Shown: positions 1-11,156, counted from the stretch's first letter. The stretch: DNA of 64,000 nucleotides from Dysidea avara (GCF_963678975.1 NC_089274.1:2716001-2780000); one strand, 5' to 3'. The notes: a model not told the origin generated them from the sequence alone. A program made the numbers and translations.

Positions 1-626
1 ACAAGTGGGACAAAGTCACACTCCGCCTCCTCTACAGCATCTTGATGTCTCTGGTCCTTGGCTAACTCACCAGCTGCAGCAGCTACCCCAGCACAAGAAG
101 AAAAAGAAATGTGAGAAGGCTGGGTAGTGCTACGAACAGACACATCAAAATAAGCTGGATGACCATGCTGAAAATCAGGGTGGTACACATCACCTGGGCG
201 AGAATTATCTTCATAAGAAACACGTTGTTCCTTCAAAGCTCCTGAGTGACTCTGGGACAAAGCATGACAAACAATGTCAACTAGAGCATCATGGCGACGA
301 ATTCTCATAGGACCATGGGAGCATTCCAAAAGATGGTCACCAAATTGGTCAATGGAAGCAAGACACACACATAATGGGGAAAGTGGAAATAGAGGAATTC
401 CGAGCCACAAACGAAGGCCAACAACAAACTCAGGGCCAGGAATAGCCAGAGCAAGGGAGACTTGAGGAATAGCTTTGAGCCATACACTGCTAGTACCAGA
501 TGAGTGAGAGAGAGCAGTAAGTCGAGCACGGTTTCGGATGTTGAAAGAAGCAAATAGTTGGTCATACTGATTTTGATCTAACAGAGCCTGTAAGTCCTGC
601 TGGGTATAGCAGAGGGAATAAAGATA
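1..626 (-). pseudogene. C-terminal part of an RLE-type retroelement protein (partial)
   Basis: An open frame of 208 codons runs leftwards off the window edge and has no start codon of its own; an in-frame TGA lies at 627-629. It carries a zinc-knuckle-like C-x-C ... H-x4-C-x-H region (includes FGDHLLECSHGPMRIRRHD) followed by RPGDVYHPDF and AYFDVSVRS, which resemble the catalytic core of a PD-(D/E)XK restriction-like endonuclease. The same order (knuckle, RHN/RHD, RADI/GDVY, FDVRV/FDVSV) occurs in the element at 2084-3772, so the two belong to one protein family but differ strongly in sequence. Just upstream (630-700) another frame reads AFERF/ASDIFIPSA-like sequence, suggesting a frameshift. 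This is the nuclease end of a site-cleaving retroelement; I read it as a decayed copy, because upstream coding is broken. Confidence 0.7.
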
Positions 627-746
627 TCAGATGCAAACCTTTCAAAGGTAGTAGCTAACAGCATGTTCTTCATTTGGAAACACTAGATCATGAAAGTTCT
701 GGGATAGAAGATGAATCTTTTGGTTCACCAGTGACCTTCAAGGGAT

Positions 747-1190
747 GATTTTTGCCATACGCAATGTTCAAACGCACGTGCAATCGACTGTACAGTTTTC
801 TTTCTTTTTTTAATAATAATGATTTTTTTTTATTCCGGCCCTAATGGCACTCCCATCCTCCCCGATCTCTAGCTAGAAGTTAAACCTAATTCAATTTATA
901 AAAGACAAAAAGCAGAAAAAGCAGCTAAATCTACAGAGCCTATATACACAGACCTACAAAAACACCGCATACGCAGTCGATTGCACGTGCGTAGTATGAA
1001 CATTGTGTACTGCGTGAATCCGTCTGGCCTGCCTAAAAGATCTACACAGTCACGCAAACAGCACTAGACAAGTTCAAACTTATAAAACAAAGAATAGCAA
1101 GTGTTTCGTAACACTTCAATTACACGTGTGAACAACACGGAATGATTTTTGCCATACGTAATGTTCAAACGCACAGGCAATCGACTGTAC
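747..1190. repeat. Three copies of a 47 bp repeat, one inverted
   Basis: A 47 bp sequence beginning GATTTTTGCCATACG and ending CAATCGACTGTAC occurs at 747-793 and 1144-1190. A truncated inverted copy lies at 973-1014. The stretch between is AT-rich, with a T-rich run at 800-832 that could be a retroelement tail. It looks like the subterminal part of an unidentified fold-back element; no gene is visible. Confidence 0.6.
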
Positions 1191-1232
1191 ACAAGTAACT
1201 AAACGTTTACGCTATCATCAGGGGGTACTGCT

Positions 1233-1453
1233 ACTGCTAATTGCACGAATCTTTAAAAATTGCGTGACGCATGCGTGTATGCGCACACAAGAATTAAAAA
1301 CGTTTTGTTTCACGGAACAAGTTGCTTACATTAGGAATCTTAGTGAGTCCCCGACATCAGCAACATGTTCCGTGAAACAAAATGTTCTTAAATCTTGTGT
1401 GCGCACACACGCATGCGTCACGCAATTTTTAAAGGTTCGTGCAATCAGCAGTA
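1233..1453. mobile_element. Fold-back (palindromic) MITE, copy 1
   Basis: Both arms (about 90 bp) match as an inverted repeat. They include TTGCACGAA, TTTAAAAATTGCGTGACG, CATGCGTG, TGCGCACACAAGA and TTGTTTCACGGAACA. The short centre holds GTCCCCGACATC. No coding potential. A second copy lies at 1722-1929. Confidence 0.75.
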
Positions 1454-1692
1454 CTGCGGTTTTCCAAGTTCTTGCAATGCAAAGCGTCATGCGCTAATAT
1501 TGTGTCAGTATGCGCAGTTCTTTAACTACACCTGTAATGTTCTGAGGCTGTCGATTTGTATGCGTAGGCATGCTTGAAGTCCTGTGAGTTGGTAACCGTC
1601 ACTGAAAATCCACTGTTCCACAACTGCGCACGTACATGCTTGTATAGCGCATGACGCTTTGCATTGCAAGAACTTGGAAAACTGCAGTACAC
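1452..1692. repeat. Inverted repeat between the two fold-back copies
   Basis: Arms at about 1452-1496 and 1647-1692 (TTCCAAGTTCTTGCAATGCA, AAGCGTCATGCGC) are reverse complements around a 150 bp centre. With the flanking fold-back copies this makes three adjacent palindromes. Confidence 0.7.
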
Positions 1693-1721
1693 GCAATTTT
1701 TAAAGATTGGTGCAATCTGCA

Positions 1722-1968
1722 GTATTGCTGATTGCACGAACCTTTAAAAATTGCGTGACGCATGCGTGTGTGCGCACACAAGATTTAAAAGCATTTTGCT
1801 TCACGGAACAGGCTGCTGATGTCGGGGACTAAGATTCCCAACTTAAGAAACTTGTTCCGTGAAACAAAACATTAAAGTATTTTGTGCGCATACACGCAAT
1901 TTTTAAAAATTTGTGCAATCAGCAGTACTGCGTCACGCAATTTTTAAAGATTCGCGCAATCAGCAGTA
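1722..1968. mobile_element. Fold-back MITE, copy 2, with a duplicated end
   Basis: This is the same family as 1233-1453. The arms are 1724-1825 and 1843-1929. The right terminal motif (CACGCAATTTTTAAA ... GCAATCAGCAGTA) is repeated once more at 1934-1968, so the right end is duplicated. Confidence 0.7.
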
Positions 1969-1976
1969 GGTCATGA

Positions 1977-3780
1977 TTTTTTAATTTTTTTTCTCCCGGA
2001 CTGGATGTACTGCCCTTGCCTACCACCCCCAGCACCAAGGAGCAAGTGTGCTGGACAACTGAAAGAGGGGCAAATAAAAGTCCCTAGGGCCAGCAATATG
2101 GCCCATTTCCGGGGGAAGCATTGTTGGAACGATGAATGATGGATCGTGTTCCCCGGATGCACATTGTAGCAGAACGAAGCAATGAAAATGACAGTGTGCA
2201 GCGAATCCACGCCAGAGTGCCACTATAAGATGTTGAGCTGTGGCGAGAAAGCAAGTTGGCTAGACGACGATAGAATGTTAGTGCTTCTCCTCCCATTCCA
2301 CCGGTTGTGGAAAATACTAAAGGGGTATAGGAAGCCTGTTCCACCTCCCGGACACGTTCGCCATACTCTCGCTTTTTCTGTAATTCATGACGGCGATATA
2401 CAGATGGTATGCTGGAGTTACGGTAACTTGGTACATTAGGGTGAAACACCCTTACGTCAAGAAAGGCACTTTGTCGCCATCCCCAGAAACCACGTGCATG
2501 AATATCTGCCCTGGTATCATCCTGTCGGTTCGCAGACTTGGGAGTGATTACTTCACCACTGAGGAGCTGTAAGGGAGGCTCAGTAGCAACATCTGAACAC
2601 ACCCTTGACAATAAACCTGCCGTGATGTCACGCAAGTCATTGTGTCGCACAAACGTTAAGCCCCCATGTTGACAGACCATGGCATGGTCGATAGTAAAAG
2701 AAGCCCCACAGACACAGTGACTGGGAACATTCAGTAACTTCCATCCGTAGCGCAGATGGACAGCATCCCAGAACTCTTGTTTGTTAAGATGGAAGCCCTG
2801 CTCCTGTAATGGCAGGGCCAGTAACCAGGAAGATGCACCGGGTTCACTGTTCAAATCAACCGCCCTTTGAAGTTGGGAAGAAAGATGATCTCTTACATGC
2901 ATTGCAAGTTCTTTGGAAGTTCTTCGCCGATTAAGATGAACCTGGGCCTTTACAGAACGAACATCAGTTGGCCAAACACAAACTGACTGCTTGATAATCA
3001 GATCTTTCAGGGAGGCAGTAATCAGTAGTGATACATCAAACTGAGAATCAGAAACCTTCGTGGGATTTATAAGCCCTAAACCACCAAAACGGCAAGGAAG
3101 GGAGAGCAGGTCCCATTCATCAGCAGAGCAACCAGGGTGTCCAGAAATAGAAGGAAGAAGTTGCAATCATATGGCATCCTCTAGTGGTTTTAAAAAAGAG
3201 CTTATATCCAGGACTGTTCTTATCAAATAAACCCATCATCCAATCAATCCATGAGTGAAGGCACTATAAGCAGCATGTGGACGACTGTTTGCAATCCCAG
3301 CCAAGGCAGAAACCTCAGAGACCCAGGACTGCACTTTGTCAGCCACATATTCCTCTGCGAATTCTCTTGATCCCAGCACAGCACCAAGATGTCTTTGGCC
3401 ACGAGCAGTTATCTGAATGTTGGTATCAGCAAAAAGCTTTTGTGCTCGAGTGAGGTGTTCTGGCTTGACAATTAGAATAGTTTTAACAGCATTTGTAAAA
3501 TAGCCATAGGCTGGGCCATAAGATGAAAGTTGCCGCCACCAAGTCAGCAGTGAAGAGAGTGAACCAACAGCACTGGCATCATCAGCAAACCAAACCTGAG
3601 ATACATCAGGCACTTCAGTACGTAAACGACGAATCAAAGGAACCATAGCCAGTGCATACATGCCCATTGCAAGGGGGTCACCTTCCGTTGTGCCCTCAGT
3701 AGATGAAATTTCACCTTCACCAACAACAAAAAGACGGACTGGGGCATGATAAGTATTCTGCAGGATGGTCATAATGCGTA
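1977..3780 (-). mobile_element. 5'-truncated retroelement with RT and restriction-like endonuclease
   Basis: The interval spans a T-rich tract at 1977-1992 (the poly(A)-like tail when read on the minus strand), a short 3' UTR, and the RT plus endonuclease frame at 2084-3772. The 5' limit near 3780 falls in a perfect palindrome. The N-terminal half of the reverse transcriptase is missing, as usual for incomplete target-primed insertion. Confidence 0.75.
2084..3772 (-). pseudogene. Reverse transcriptase-endonuclease ORF, two in-frame stops
   Basis: One frame covers the whole interval with two TGA stops, at 3236-3238 and 3167-3169. The first part holds RT palm motifs: EGTTEGDPLAMGMYALA, then the catalytic box QVWFADDAS, then GYFTNAVKT and GQRHLGAVLGSREF. 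The second part reads LLSLPCRFGGLGLINP, then LRYGWKLL, a zinc-knuckle-like CVCGASFTIDHAMVCQHGG, RHNDLRD, and an endonuclease core (DDTRADIHARGFW ... FLDVRVFHP). The second and third aspartates of FADD and the D/E-rich nuclease core are kept. Both stops sit where Arg (CGA) would suit the context, so simple CpG decay (CGA to TGA) explains them. The copy is otherwise remarkably intact and could be young. Confidence 0.8.
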
Positions 3781-3836
3781 ATAATGACCATCCTGCAGGA
3801 TGGTCATGACCTACTGCGTATTCTGCAGTAGGTCAT
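3758..3836. repeat. Cluster of near-perfect palindromes
   Basis: CTGCAGGATGGTCAT (3758-3772) is repeated inverted at 3784-3798. 3784-3807 is itself a perfect 24 bp palindrome centred on CTGCAG. 3807-3836 forms a third stem (GACCTACTGC / GCAGTAGGTC). The cluster marks the 5' break of the retroelement. Confidence 0.75.
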
Positions 3837-4159
3837 GGTGCGTAACGCGTAATGAATATTGTGCAAGCATTCACGTGAGCTGAATAGTCCCGTACAAAAA
3901 GTAGGGCGCGTTGGGGCGCGATACTTATTTCAGTTTGCTGTTTACAATGGTGGGAGTCACGATTATAAAAACGATGTCATTATGGAGTAGAGTTACAGTG
4001 ATGGCGATGTGTGGTGGCCACGACTTTCATGTTAACAGTAACCGATGATTACTTGTTTATCATCAGTGATTACTTGTTGTGTGATTTATTACTTTCAACA
4101 GATAGTATGATCATGTTTAATAAAAATATTTTTATTAGTGCTTCGTAGTGGACGTGGCC
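3837..4159. other. Intergenic, no gene seen
   Basis: AT-rich sequence with a short GC-richer part (GGGCGCGTTGGGGCGCG near 3903). No open frame or repeat that I could recognise. Confidence 0.4.
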
Positions 4160-4167
4160 TTGTCCTA

Positions 4168-4669
4168 GTCTCGTGCCCAGCTGGGCTCGCGCTAATGCGC
4201 AAACACCGTCTGGTGACAATCTTGGGCCCGGAAGTGCCATCCAGCCAAAATATTGGCTGGGCAATCAGACTCGGAGTTGCATAATCGCATGAATATATTG
4301 GAAGTTGATGAAAAAGCAGATTATTTAAAGCCGTTTTATTAGAAGTATTCATCTAGGTTGTTCAAGAAGTTTTGTTGTCAAGTTGTGTCTTCCGATCTCA
4401 CCTTATAAAACTGAAGAGAGGTGACTCGACGTTTCACCAGTAATGAAATACTATCCTCTACCTCGTCTGCTAATAAGAGATCGCGTCTAGAAAATTGTCC
4501 TTTTCTGAGTTTTATTTTATTCCTAGCCATTTTCGAATGGTTTTCACTGTTTTAAAGCGATTATGCAACTCCTCGATTCTGATTGGCCAGCCAATATTTT
4601 GGTTGGATAGCACTTCCGGGCCCAAGAAACTCGAGCATTTTCACGCATTAGCGCGAGCCCGGACCAGTC
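4168..4669. mobile_element. hAT-like MITE with 8 bp target duplication
   Basis: The 502 bp element is flanked by perfect duplications TTGTCCTA (4160-4167, 4670-4677). The ends are long imperfect inverted repeats of about 110 bp sharing CTCGCGCTAATGCG, TTGGGCCCGGAAGTGC and AAAATATTGGCTGG. There is no transposase frame. An 8 bp duplication fits hAT; the superfamily is inferred from that alone. Confidence 0.75.
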
Positions 4670-4677
4670 TTGTCCTA

Positions 4678-5059
4678 TTCTTTATTATTAATTACTAGGC
4701 AGGCAGCACAGCTGGTTTGCCTAGGATGTAAATCACAGAACACGTTACAATCAATAAGTTAAAGTATGTATGCTATATTGTGTATGTTACAGTTACTAAT
4801 AATAAACAGTGCAATCCCCCGGCTACCACTCTGAACCAGGGGGAGAATAAGAATGACAACAATTGGGTGGGCAGAGGATATTGGCTGACAGACCATAGAT
4901 ATACTAGCCCCAGAGGTTAGTATATTTATGGACAGACTCACCCAACTTTAGATAGGCCATCTGTGTTAGGACTTTGCTAAGCACAACCTCTGATGGCACA
5001 GTGTGTGCAATGTATTAAATTGTGTCTTCAAGTTATATAGCTACTGAACTATGTGGCAT
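4678..5059. other. Intergenic with a 39 bp palindrome at 4893-4931
   Basis: 4893-4931 reads CCATAGATATACTAGCCCC then the inverted GGTTAGTATATTTATGG. It is an intact form of the palindrome that is split by an insertion at 5060-5428. The rest shows no gene. Confidence 0.6.
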
Positions 5060-5428
5060 CATAGATATACTAACCCCAGGTACCTGGCAGTGGCGGATCT
5101 AGGAATTTATAAAGGAGGTTTCCAGTTTAGAAGGTGGAGATATACATTGATATGAGATACGTGAAAGTCTGCACTACATTGTCTGGTTTGGCAAGGTGAG
5201 ACCAAAAAAAAGTCACAGCCTATTGATATTACATAAAATACCTTAAATAACTTGCTACACGCTGCTTTAATAGCTACTGTGACTGCTCTATTAGAGTATC
5301 TCGGTCGAGGCGCACGCCACGATAATTAAAACGTTTAATTGTTATGTAATCATTTTTCAAAGGGGGTTTCCGTGGAAACCTTGAAACCTCCCTAAATCCG
5401 CCACTGCCTGGGGTTAGTATATCTATGG
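5060..5428. repeat. Small palindrome split by a transposon
   Basis: Left half CATAGATATACTAACCCC (5060-5077) and right half GGGGTTAGTATATCTATGG (5410-5428) are reverse complements. The element at 5088-5406 was inserted at the centre of symmetry. Confidence 0.75.
5088..5406. mobile_element. CAGTGGCGGATC-type TIR element, 5 bp duplication
   Basis: Termini are CAGTGGCGGATCTAGG and CCTAAATCCGCCACTG, flanked by CCTGG on both sides. It contains one copy of the dispersed CTCTAATAGAG motif at 5281-5307. The same termini and a 5 bp duplication occur at 19229-19512 and 47496-48348. Such termini are usual for hAT-related elements, but the 5 bp duplication sets this group apart from the 8 bp ones. Confidence 0.75.
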
Positions 5429-6259
5429 TGGCATGTACTGACATGGTGTGGATGTATATGCACATGCATGTTTGTGTGTGCTAGTAGTATGTGAATCTGC
5501 TGCTGCATGCCTACAACAGACTATATATGGTACATGGTATACTAGCACTGGCATAGCTATATGGCTTCAATAAGTGTGATAATCCCCTAATACCATATAA
5601 GAGTGAATGCCTCAGGAAGTGTCAGTCACATATAGTCACTTATATAATCCTACACATATATTAGAGTACTAATAACAATTTTAGAGGTCCAATGATTTAG
5701 TGGTATCTGAAGAGATATATGTGATCTGTGAGTAGTTATATCAAATAGACAGCTAGAGTTTAGAGGCAGTGATACTCATAACCTGGTAAGTCAAAATGTT
5801 GCACAATGTGCATACTGATGTGTATATACAAGGCAATAAATGTTATATTGTGCACAGAGCTGTAGCTACTAGTGGGTCAAATTTTGATAGTCAGAGGTCT
5901 TTATAATGTATGTAGCTACCCATCAAAGTTGTGATTTTAATGGTCTCATACTATGGCTATATGACAAGAAAGCACCTTTGGTGTGTGATATCTTGATTTT
6001 GTCAGTTTAAATATTTGGAATATTTTCCTTCCATCAAAATTTCCTGTTGTATGGTAACAACAATTTCCAGCTTCGCTTTTCTCCTAAACATCTTCGTGAG
6101 ATTTGTATACCCTGCAAAAATAGATATAGCTATACCCACAAAAATAACCAGCTTTACGGTGTACACAGCACACTATCTATGACTGTAATCACCTGTTTAA
6201 ATTATTATGTGATGGCATTCTTAGTGTGCTTTGCACACAAAAATGGTGAGCCACGCTTC
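5429..6259. other. Intergenic, no gene seen
   Basis: AT-rich, with many TATA-like stretches. No conserved frame and no obvious repeat except a G-poor tract near 6047-6240. Confidence 0.4.
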
Positions 6260-6371
6260 GCACACAAAAACATGTCACGGTGCACACTTTGGGCCTCAAA
6301 GTGCAATGCACTGTCACGGTGCACACTTTGGGCCTCAAAGTGCAATGCACTGTGACACTGTTTTTGTGTGC
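6260..6371. repeat. Fold-back repeat with a 39 bp tandem duplication
   Basis: Outer arms CACACAAAAACATGTCAC and GTGACACTGTTTTTGTGTG are inverted. Between them a 39 bp unit starting GTCACGGTGCACACTTTGGG is present twice without change (6274-6312, 6313-6351). Each unit contains its own hairpin, ACTTTG-GGCCT-CAAAGT. Confidence 0.8.
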
Positions 6372-6666
6372 AATGTAGTGTTGCTTTAGTATGGAAAATT
6401 TTAGTTTTGATTAGTTTTTGTAATCACCAACAATATATTCTGCACTTTTGGTTAATTCAGTTTAGTTTAATTTACTATAAGTAGCTGTGGGTTTTGATTA
6501 ACTTAGTAAAAGTTGTTGGGGTTTAGTGGTGTTTCATGATCTTCATTATTTAACGTAGAGTGTTACTCCCTAAGCATGCATATTTAACTTTGTTAAAGAG
6601 CACAATGTGGCTTGCTTTTGACACCAAGTCACTGCTGCCAGTCTTCTGGTGTGGCCACAAATGAAG

Positions 6667-7291
6667 TAGTGTTGCACCGATATGCATATTTTCACATTTA
6701 CCGATACCGATTTTTCACTCATTCCTGTAGCCGATATGCCGATATTTACCGATATTCTTCTATTCTATAGGTCAGAGGAGAAGGAGCAAAAATCATCTAA
6801 AGTTTATGTGTGTGTATAACATTAATTGCAATAATTTAATTACTTGCGTGGGCGGCCGATTCTACAATGTTTGCTACCAGTGTGCCACTAACCCCTTACA
6901 TGGAAATGAAAGCCAAGTAGTTATAAAACACCTAAGTCAGCTTCTCAAACAGAGTTTTGGTGGGATTCCAGACCTTTTCCAAATAGTGATTGGTTAATTG
7001 CGTGGGCGGCCGATAAATATACACAGCCTATTATAGCCTTGCAGCCACACTATTCACAGATAAACAAGCCTAAATAGTTATAAACAGGTACAGCAAATAA
7101 ATGTTTACCGCTTACCACTGCATTCACTGCTTTCTTTTAATACTGTCATGTGTTTATTACTGTCGTTAATGATTGATTGTGGGTTTAGGTTATCGGCAAA
7201 TAATTTCCTCTTCGTAGCCGATACCGATACTTGCAAAATCACCTTATATTGGCTGTTACCGATTATTCAACCGATTATCGGTGCAACTCTA
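6667..7291. mobile_element. hAT-like element, TAG(T/A)GTTGCACCGATA ends
   Basis: Perfect 8 bp duplication AAATGAAG at 6659-6666 and 7292-7299. The termini TAGTGTTGCACCGAT and (inverted) TAGAGTTGCACCGAT are of a type common in hAT elements. Several CCGATACCGAT-like repeats lie near both ends, plausible transposase-binding sites. A 17 bp word TTGCGTGGGCGGCCGAT occurs twice inside. No transposase. Confidence 0.8.
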
Positions 7292-7394
7292 AAATGAAGC
7301 ACAAGTTTATGTAAGTAGATAATATAATAAACGGTAGTTGTTGTTCTTTGCAGTCAAAGTTTTCATTCACTTGCATGTTTATTTTAGTTTTGAT

Positions 7395-8081
7395 TAGTTT
7401 TCACAGGAAGGAAAGCTACATTTCAAGTATTCGGAAATCCCCAGTAAATGTACAGAAATTCCATGTTTCCGTACATTTTGAGTTTTCATGAAATTTGCAC
7501 ATTTCCTTGACATTTCCTGATAGCAGGATTGATGGTATTTCTTGACATTTCCTAATGCAGGATAGATGAAATCTACTGACATTTCTGAAACACAGGAAAG
7601 ATTAAAGTTTCATAAATATCTTGACATTTCCTGCACTCAGGATAGGTGGTGTCAAAATGCAAATTTCCTGTCTAGTAAATGTCATGTGTCAACACATTTC
7701 CTAAACACAGTATTGATGGGGGACAGTATGGTGCCAGTGTGCATTACCCTCTCTACCAGTTCAGGACACATGACATTTCATGACACTTCCTAAATGGCAA
7801 GGAACACCGACAGTGTTGGTATCTACCAGTTCAGGACACATGACATTTCATGACACTTCCTAAATGGCAAGGAACACCGACAGTGTTGGTACAATACAAC
7901 TAGCTAGTTTACCTACTTTAATAGAGTTTGCAAAATGTATAAGAAACCTATATTACCAAGGTATTATTTCATTGTGGGTTTGGGTTATCACATTTCCTGT
8001 TAATGTAAGAAATGTCCAGTAAATATGATATTTCTTGAAATTTACATGACGTGTCCTTGGCCTCTATAATGTACCGTTTAT
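7395..8081. repeat. Subterminal repeat tract with 70 bp tandem duplication
   Basis: Dense repeats of ACATTTCCTG and related words. A 70 bp unit (starts TCTACCAGTTCAGGACACAT) is duplicated head to tail without change at 7752-7821 and 7822-7891. Related but inverted words recur at 14228-15430. Confidence 0.6.
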
Positions 8082-8851
8082 ATCAAGACTCACAGTAGTG
8101 AGTCGCGCGGCCAGTAAAGCAGAAACACGCGCCGCAGACAATAAATGACGCGACCACTACGTGAGGATTTTACAAGAAGGAACGTTGTCAAATTCGGCCT
8201 TCCTGTAATCCACCCGTCACTTACGCTATCCCTCTGAAACTCTGGAGTTGAACTCATCATGTCACTAGTAACTACCACACAAGCAGTGAAGCAAATCCAT
8301 GCCGATTGTTTCGTGATCGAGCCATCATCGAGGTTGCCGACATCAAAGGGGAAGTTTCATTTTTTTTAATCGCATGCGGTTAGACGCAACCGCAGGTGTA
8401 TGCCTTGCGTTCCTTTGTGCATTCCGAACATTCATCGCCCTGTTATCGCTTCAGTATTCACTCAATCACCTCAAGATTCACATCATCGATTTCACCATAC
8501 ATGATTACCCTACAGTCGTGATTTCAGCATCAAACGAAGTTTCAGTCGTCCTCAGTCGACCTAGAGGCCAAATACAAATCCCAGATTGTTGTTTTCCGCA
8601 ATACTCGCTTGGCATGTAGGGCAATGTGTCTTTAAACTGTTCTGAAAGTTTCGTTCAGATTGAAACATTTGTTTTCGAGAATGGCTAGTTTGAAATTTGA
8701 ATTTAGTCGCCCCCACGTCATTTGCTCTCTAAGAATTTTACTCGGAATTTAAAGAATGACGCAGAGCACAACTGCGGTCACTGGGTATTGATGAACTGGC
8801 GCTCTATGTAGTTAATCAGTACATATAGCCACCAAGAAGTGTGCTGCCATA

Positions 8852-10028
8852 CAGAGGCATAGCTAAGGGGGGGCAAGGGGGGGCATTTGCCCCCCCATCA
8901 CTAAATGATTTTTTTAAAACCTTCGTCACAAGTTTACCAGTATTAAACCGACACGCAAATGCCTGTAAATTATGTACACTACTACGCGGTATCACCAGGG
9001 GTTGTTAGTGAATGCGCACACACAACATTCAACTCGCTAGTGAATCCATCGAACGAAAATATTAGAGACATACTTCTATATTTAGCCTAGATTACTCGCG
9101 TGATAGAACATTTTTGAATCTAAAAAGAGTGACCCGTTTCTCCTCGGCAGGAGTCACAACTCACAAGTGACAAAGGAGACCAGATGAGGCTATGAACCTA
9201 CTGCCTACGAGGTGATAAAGCGTTAGCTAAATAAATGTACCATTATCGAGTCGATCACACTGGACCTTTGTACGTACGGCAGTGCAGTCTGTTTTTACTT
9301 TGTCAGTCAGTCAGGTGGATCAGTCAAGCTTACAAGTTCTGCTAGCAAGACAGGTGGGATTTCATGCAATACATGGCATTTGAATTTCGCCGAGTGAAGT
9401 AAATGAATACGTCATCCTGTCAGCAGTGTGCTAGAACTGCAGCACAGGCTGTGGCTAACGTTTGTAATTGCACTAAAGTATTAGCTCTACCGGACTGTGG
9501 ATGAATTTGTTGGAGTACAGTTGTGGCACGTGCGATGATGCTCGACGAATGTAGCTACCTCGATTAGAAGTAGTCTGGCGCCGCCCGCCCCTTCGCATAA
9601 AGTAAGGGTCTGCAGATACTAAATCATTTCTAGCGCCCAGATTCGGCGCTAGCCAATTAGTGCATGCCAATGACGTTCACACAGAAATCGCCTTGGCAAC
9701 ACAATGCTTTTGTTCGAATTGAAGTGCAATTATCTGACGTAACAAGCATTACGTGCGCTGTCTAATTGAATTCCTTTTGAAATGATTAGGTATTTGTATT
9801 TCACCAGACCCTTACTTTTTGCGAAGGGGCGGGCGGCGCCAGACTAGATTGGAAGCAGTCAGTACTGAAATAGTTACGTAGCTAGTTATTTAAGCTGTAA
9901 TAATACAACACCGTATGTTGGCTAGCCCACCATTGGGTTATTAGCCTTTTTTGCAATCATGAATGATTTTGAATGTTTCGTGGGGGCATGCCTGCCCCTC
10001 CATCACCTTCTGGCTAGCTACGCCCCTG
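8852..10028. mobile_element. hAT-like element (1177 bp) inserted in unit A
   Basis: Perfect 8 bp duplication CTGCCATA (8844-8851, 10029-10036). Termini are CAGAGGCATAGCTA and TAGCTACGCCCCTG. Unit B keeps the uninterrupted site at 29155-29170, which proves the insertion. The left end runs into G-runs (AGGGGGGGCAAGGGGGGGC). A smaller element (9571-9846) is nested within. Confidence 0.85.
9571..9846. mobile_element. Mutator/Merlin-like MITE, 9 bp duplication, copy 1
   Basis: TIRs begin TAGTCTGGCGCCGCCCGCCC and extend about 40 bp. The flanks are GATTAGAAG and GATTGGAAG (9 bp, one change). The second copy at 22259-22542 has a perfect 9 bp duplication. A duplication of 9 bp fits Mutator or Merlin. 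The centre contains CGCTAGCC- and TGACGTAACA-type words but no frame. Confidence 0.8.
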
Positions 10029-10031
10029 CTG

Positions 10032-10064
10032 CCATAGATTATAGTCCATAGATATAATCTATGG
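10032..10064. repeat. 33 bp palindrome CCATAGATTATA...
   Basis: CCATAGATTATA and TATAATCTATGG flank a 9 bp centre. Unit B has the same at 29162-29194. It resembles the palindromes at 4893 and 5060. Confidence 0.6.
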
Positions 10065-11156
10065 TGCTGCATACCATCCTTAATTCGTTTTGAAATTAGT
10101 CCTCTAAGGGCGCGGCTTAAAGAATGACACAAGAGTACAACTGCGATTACCAGTTGTTGATACAAGCTGTGAGTAATTAGCACATGTAGCTAGCTTAAAA
10201 GGAAGTGTGCAAAATCGCCTAATACAATTGTCACCATGCATTATTGCATTTTATAGCACCCCCACACAAAATTACGCATATAATTACAACATACAGAGGA
10301 GACACATGAATACCAAACACTTTTCACAACAATAATGTAAGAATTGTACAATAATGACTGTAATATAACTGCTATGCAAATGTTTTCCAGTGGCCCACCA
10401 TGGTAGCAAGTCTCACATGACGGCATGTATATTCATCCAAACACAATGGGAGTAACGAGTAAGTATGATGACAACAAGTTGGTATGACTCCATTTGTAGA
10501 ATCCAGATGAGTGGGTGTGGCTCCAGTATGTCTAAACAGTTAACAAACATTCCTGTTATAAATACGTGCTAGAGTTGCAATATAATAGTATAGTATTTAA
10601 ATGCAATAATACATAGTCTCCATTGCATCACTATCAAACGACACTAAGTGGAGGATATTGTTGCATCTCTAGTATGTACACTCTATCAGTACAACCTATC
10701 TTAATGGCCACTAGTATAGAAAGACAACCACTCTTGAAAAGCCAATTCCAATTGAGAATTTATACACTGTTACCTGCTGAATGAGTGAAGGTGGCAATAA
10801 ACAAGTTCCACCGTAATTTATACACGTGATCTGATCCTATATATTCTGTCAGTGGATGAGATCCACTTGGCCAGGACAAAATGTGACTCAAGTGCCCTGG
10901 ATGATCCATACTCAACCAACTTATGACCCAGTGGCACAATGGAACTGATTATTTATAGAGAATACAATTATATTTATTTCTAAGATGTGTGGATGTGTAG
11001 ACACATTACAACACATTACATGTACATACAAGACATGCTACGTACTGTTTTAGCATTTCAAGTCACCACATTATACACGTACCAGTCAACAATGCTTCAT
11101 AGTGCCCATCAGTAAACCAGAAGAAAAGTTACGAAAAATAAAAATTCACATAAGTA

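Noticed and set aside
305-565. Hydrophobic 86-residue membrane protein on the minus strand
   Set aside because: It is an out-of-frame reading of the retroelement endonuclease region, whose own frame is open over 208 codons.
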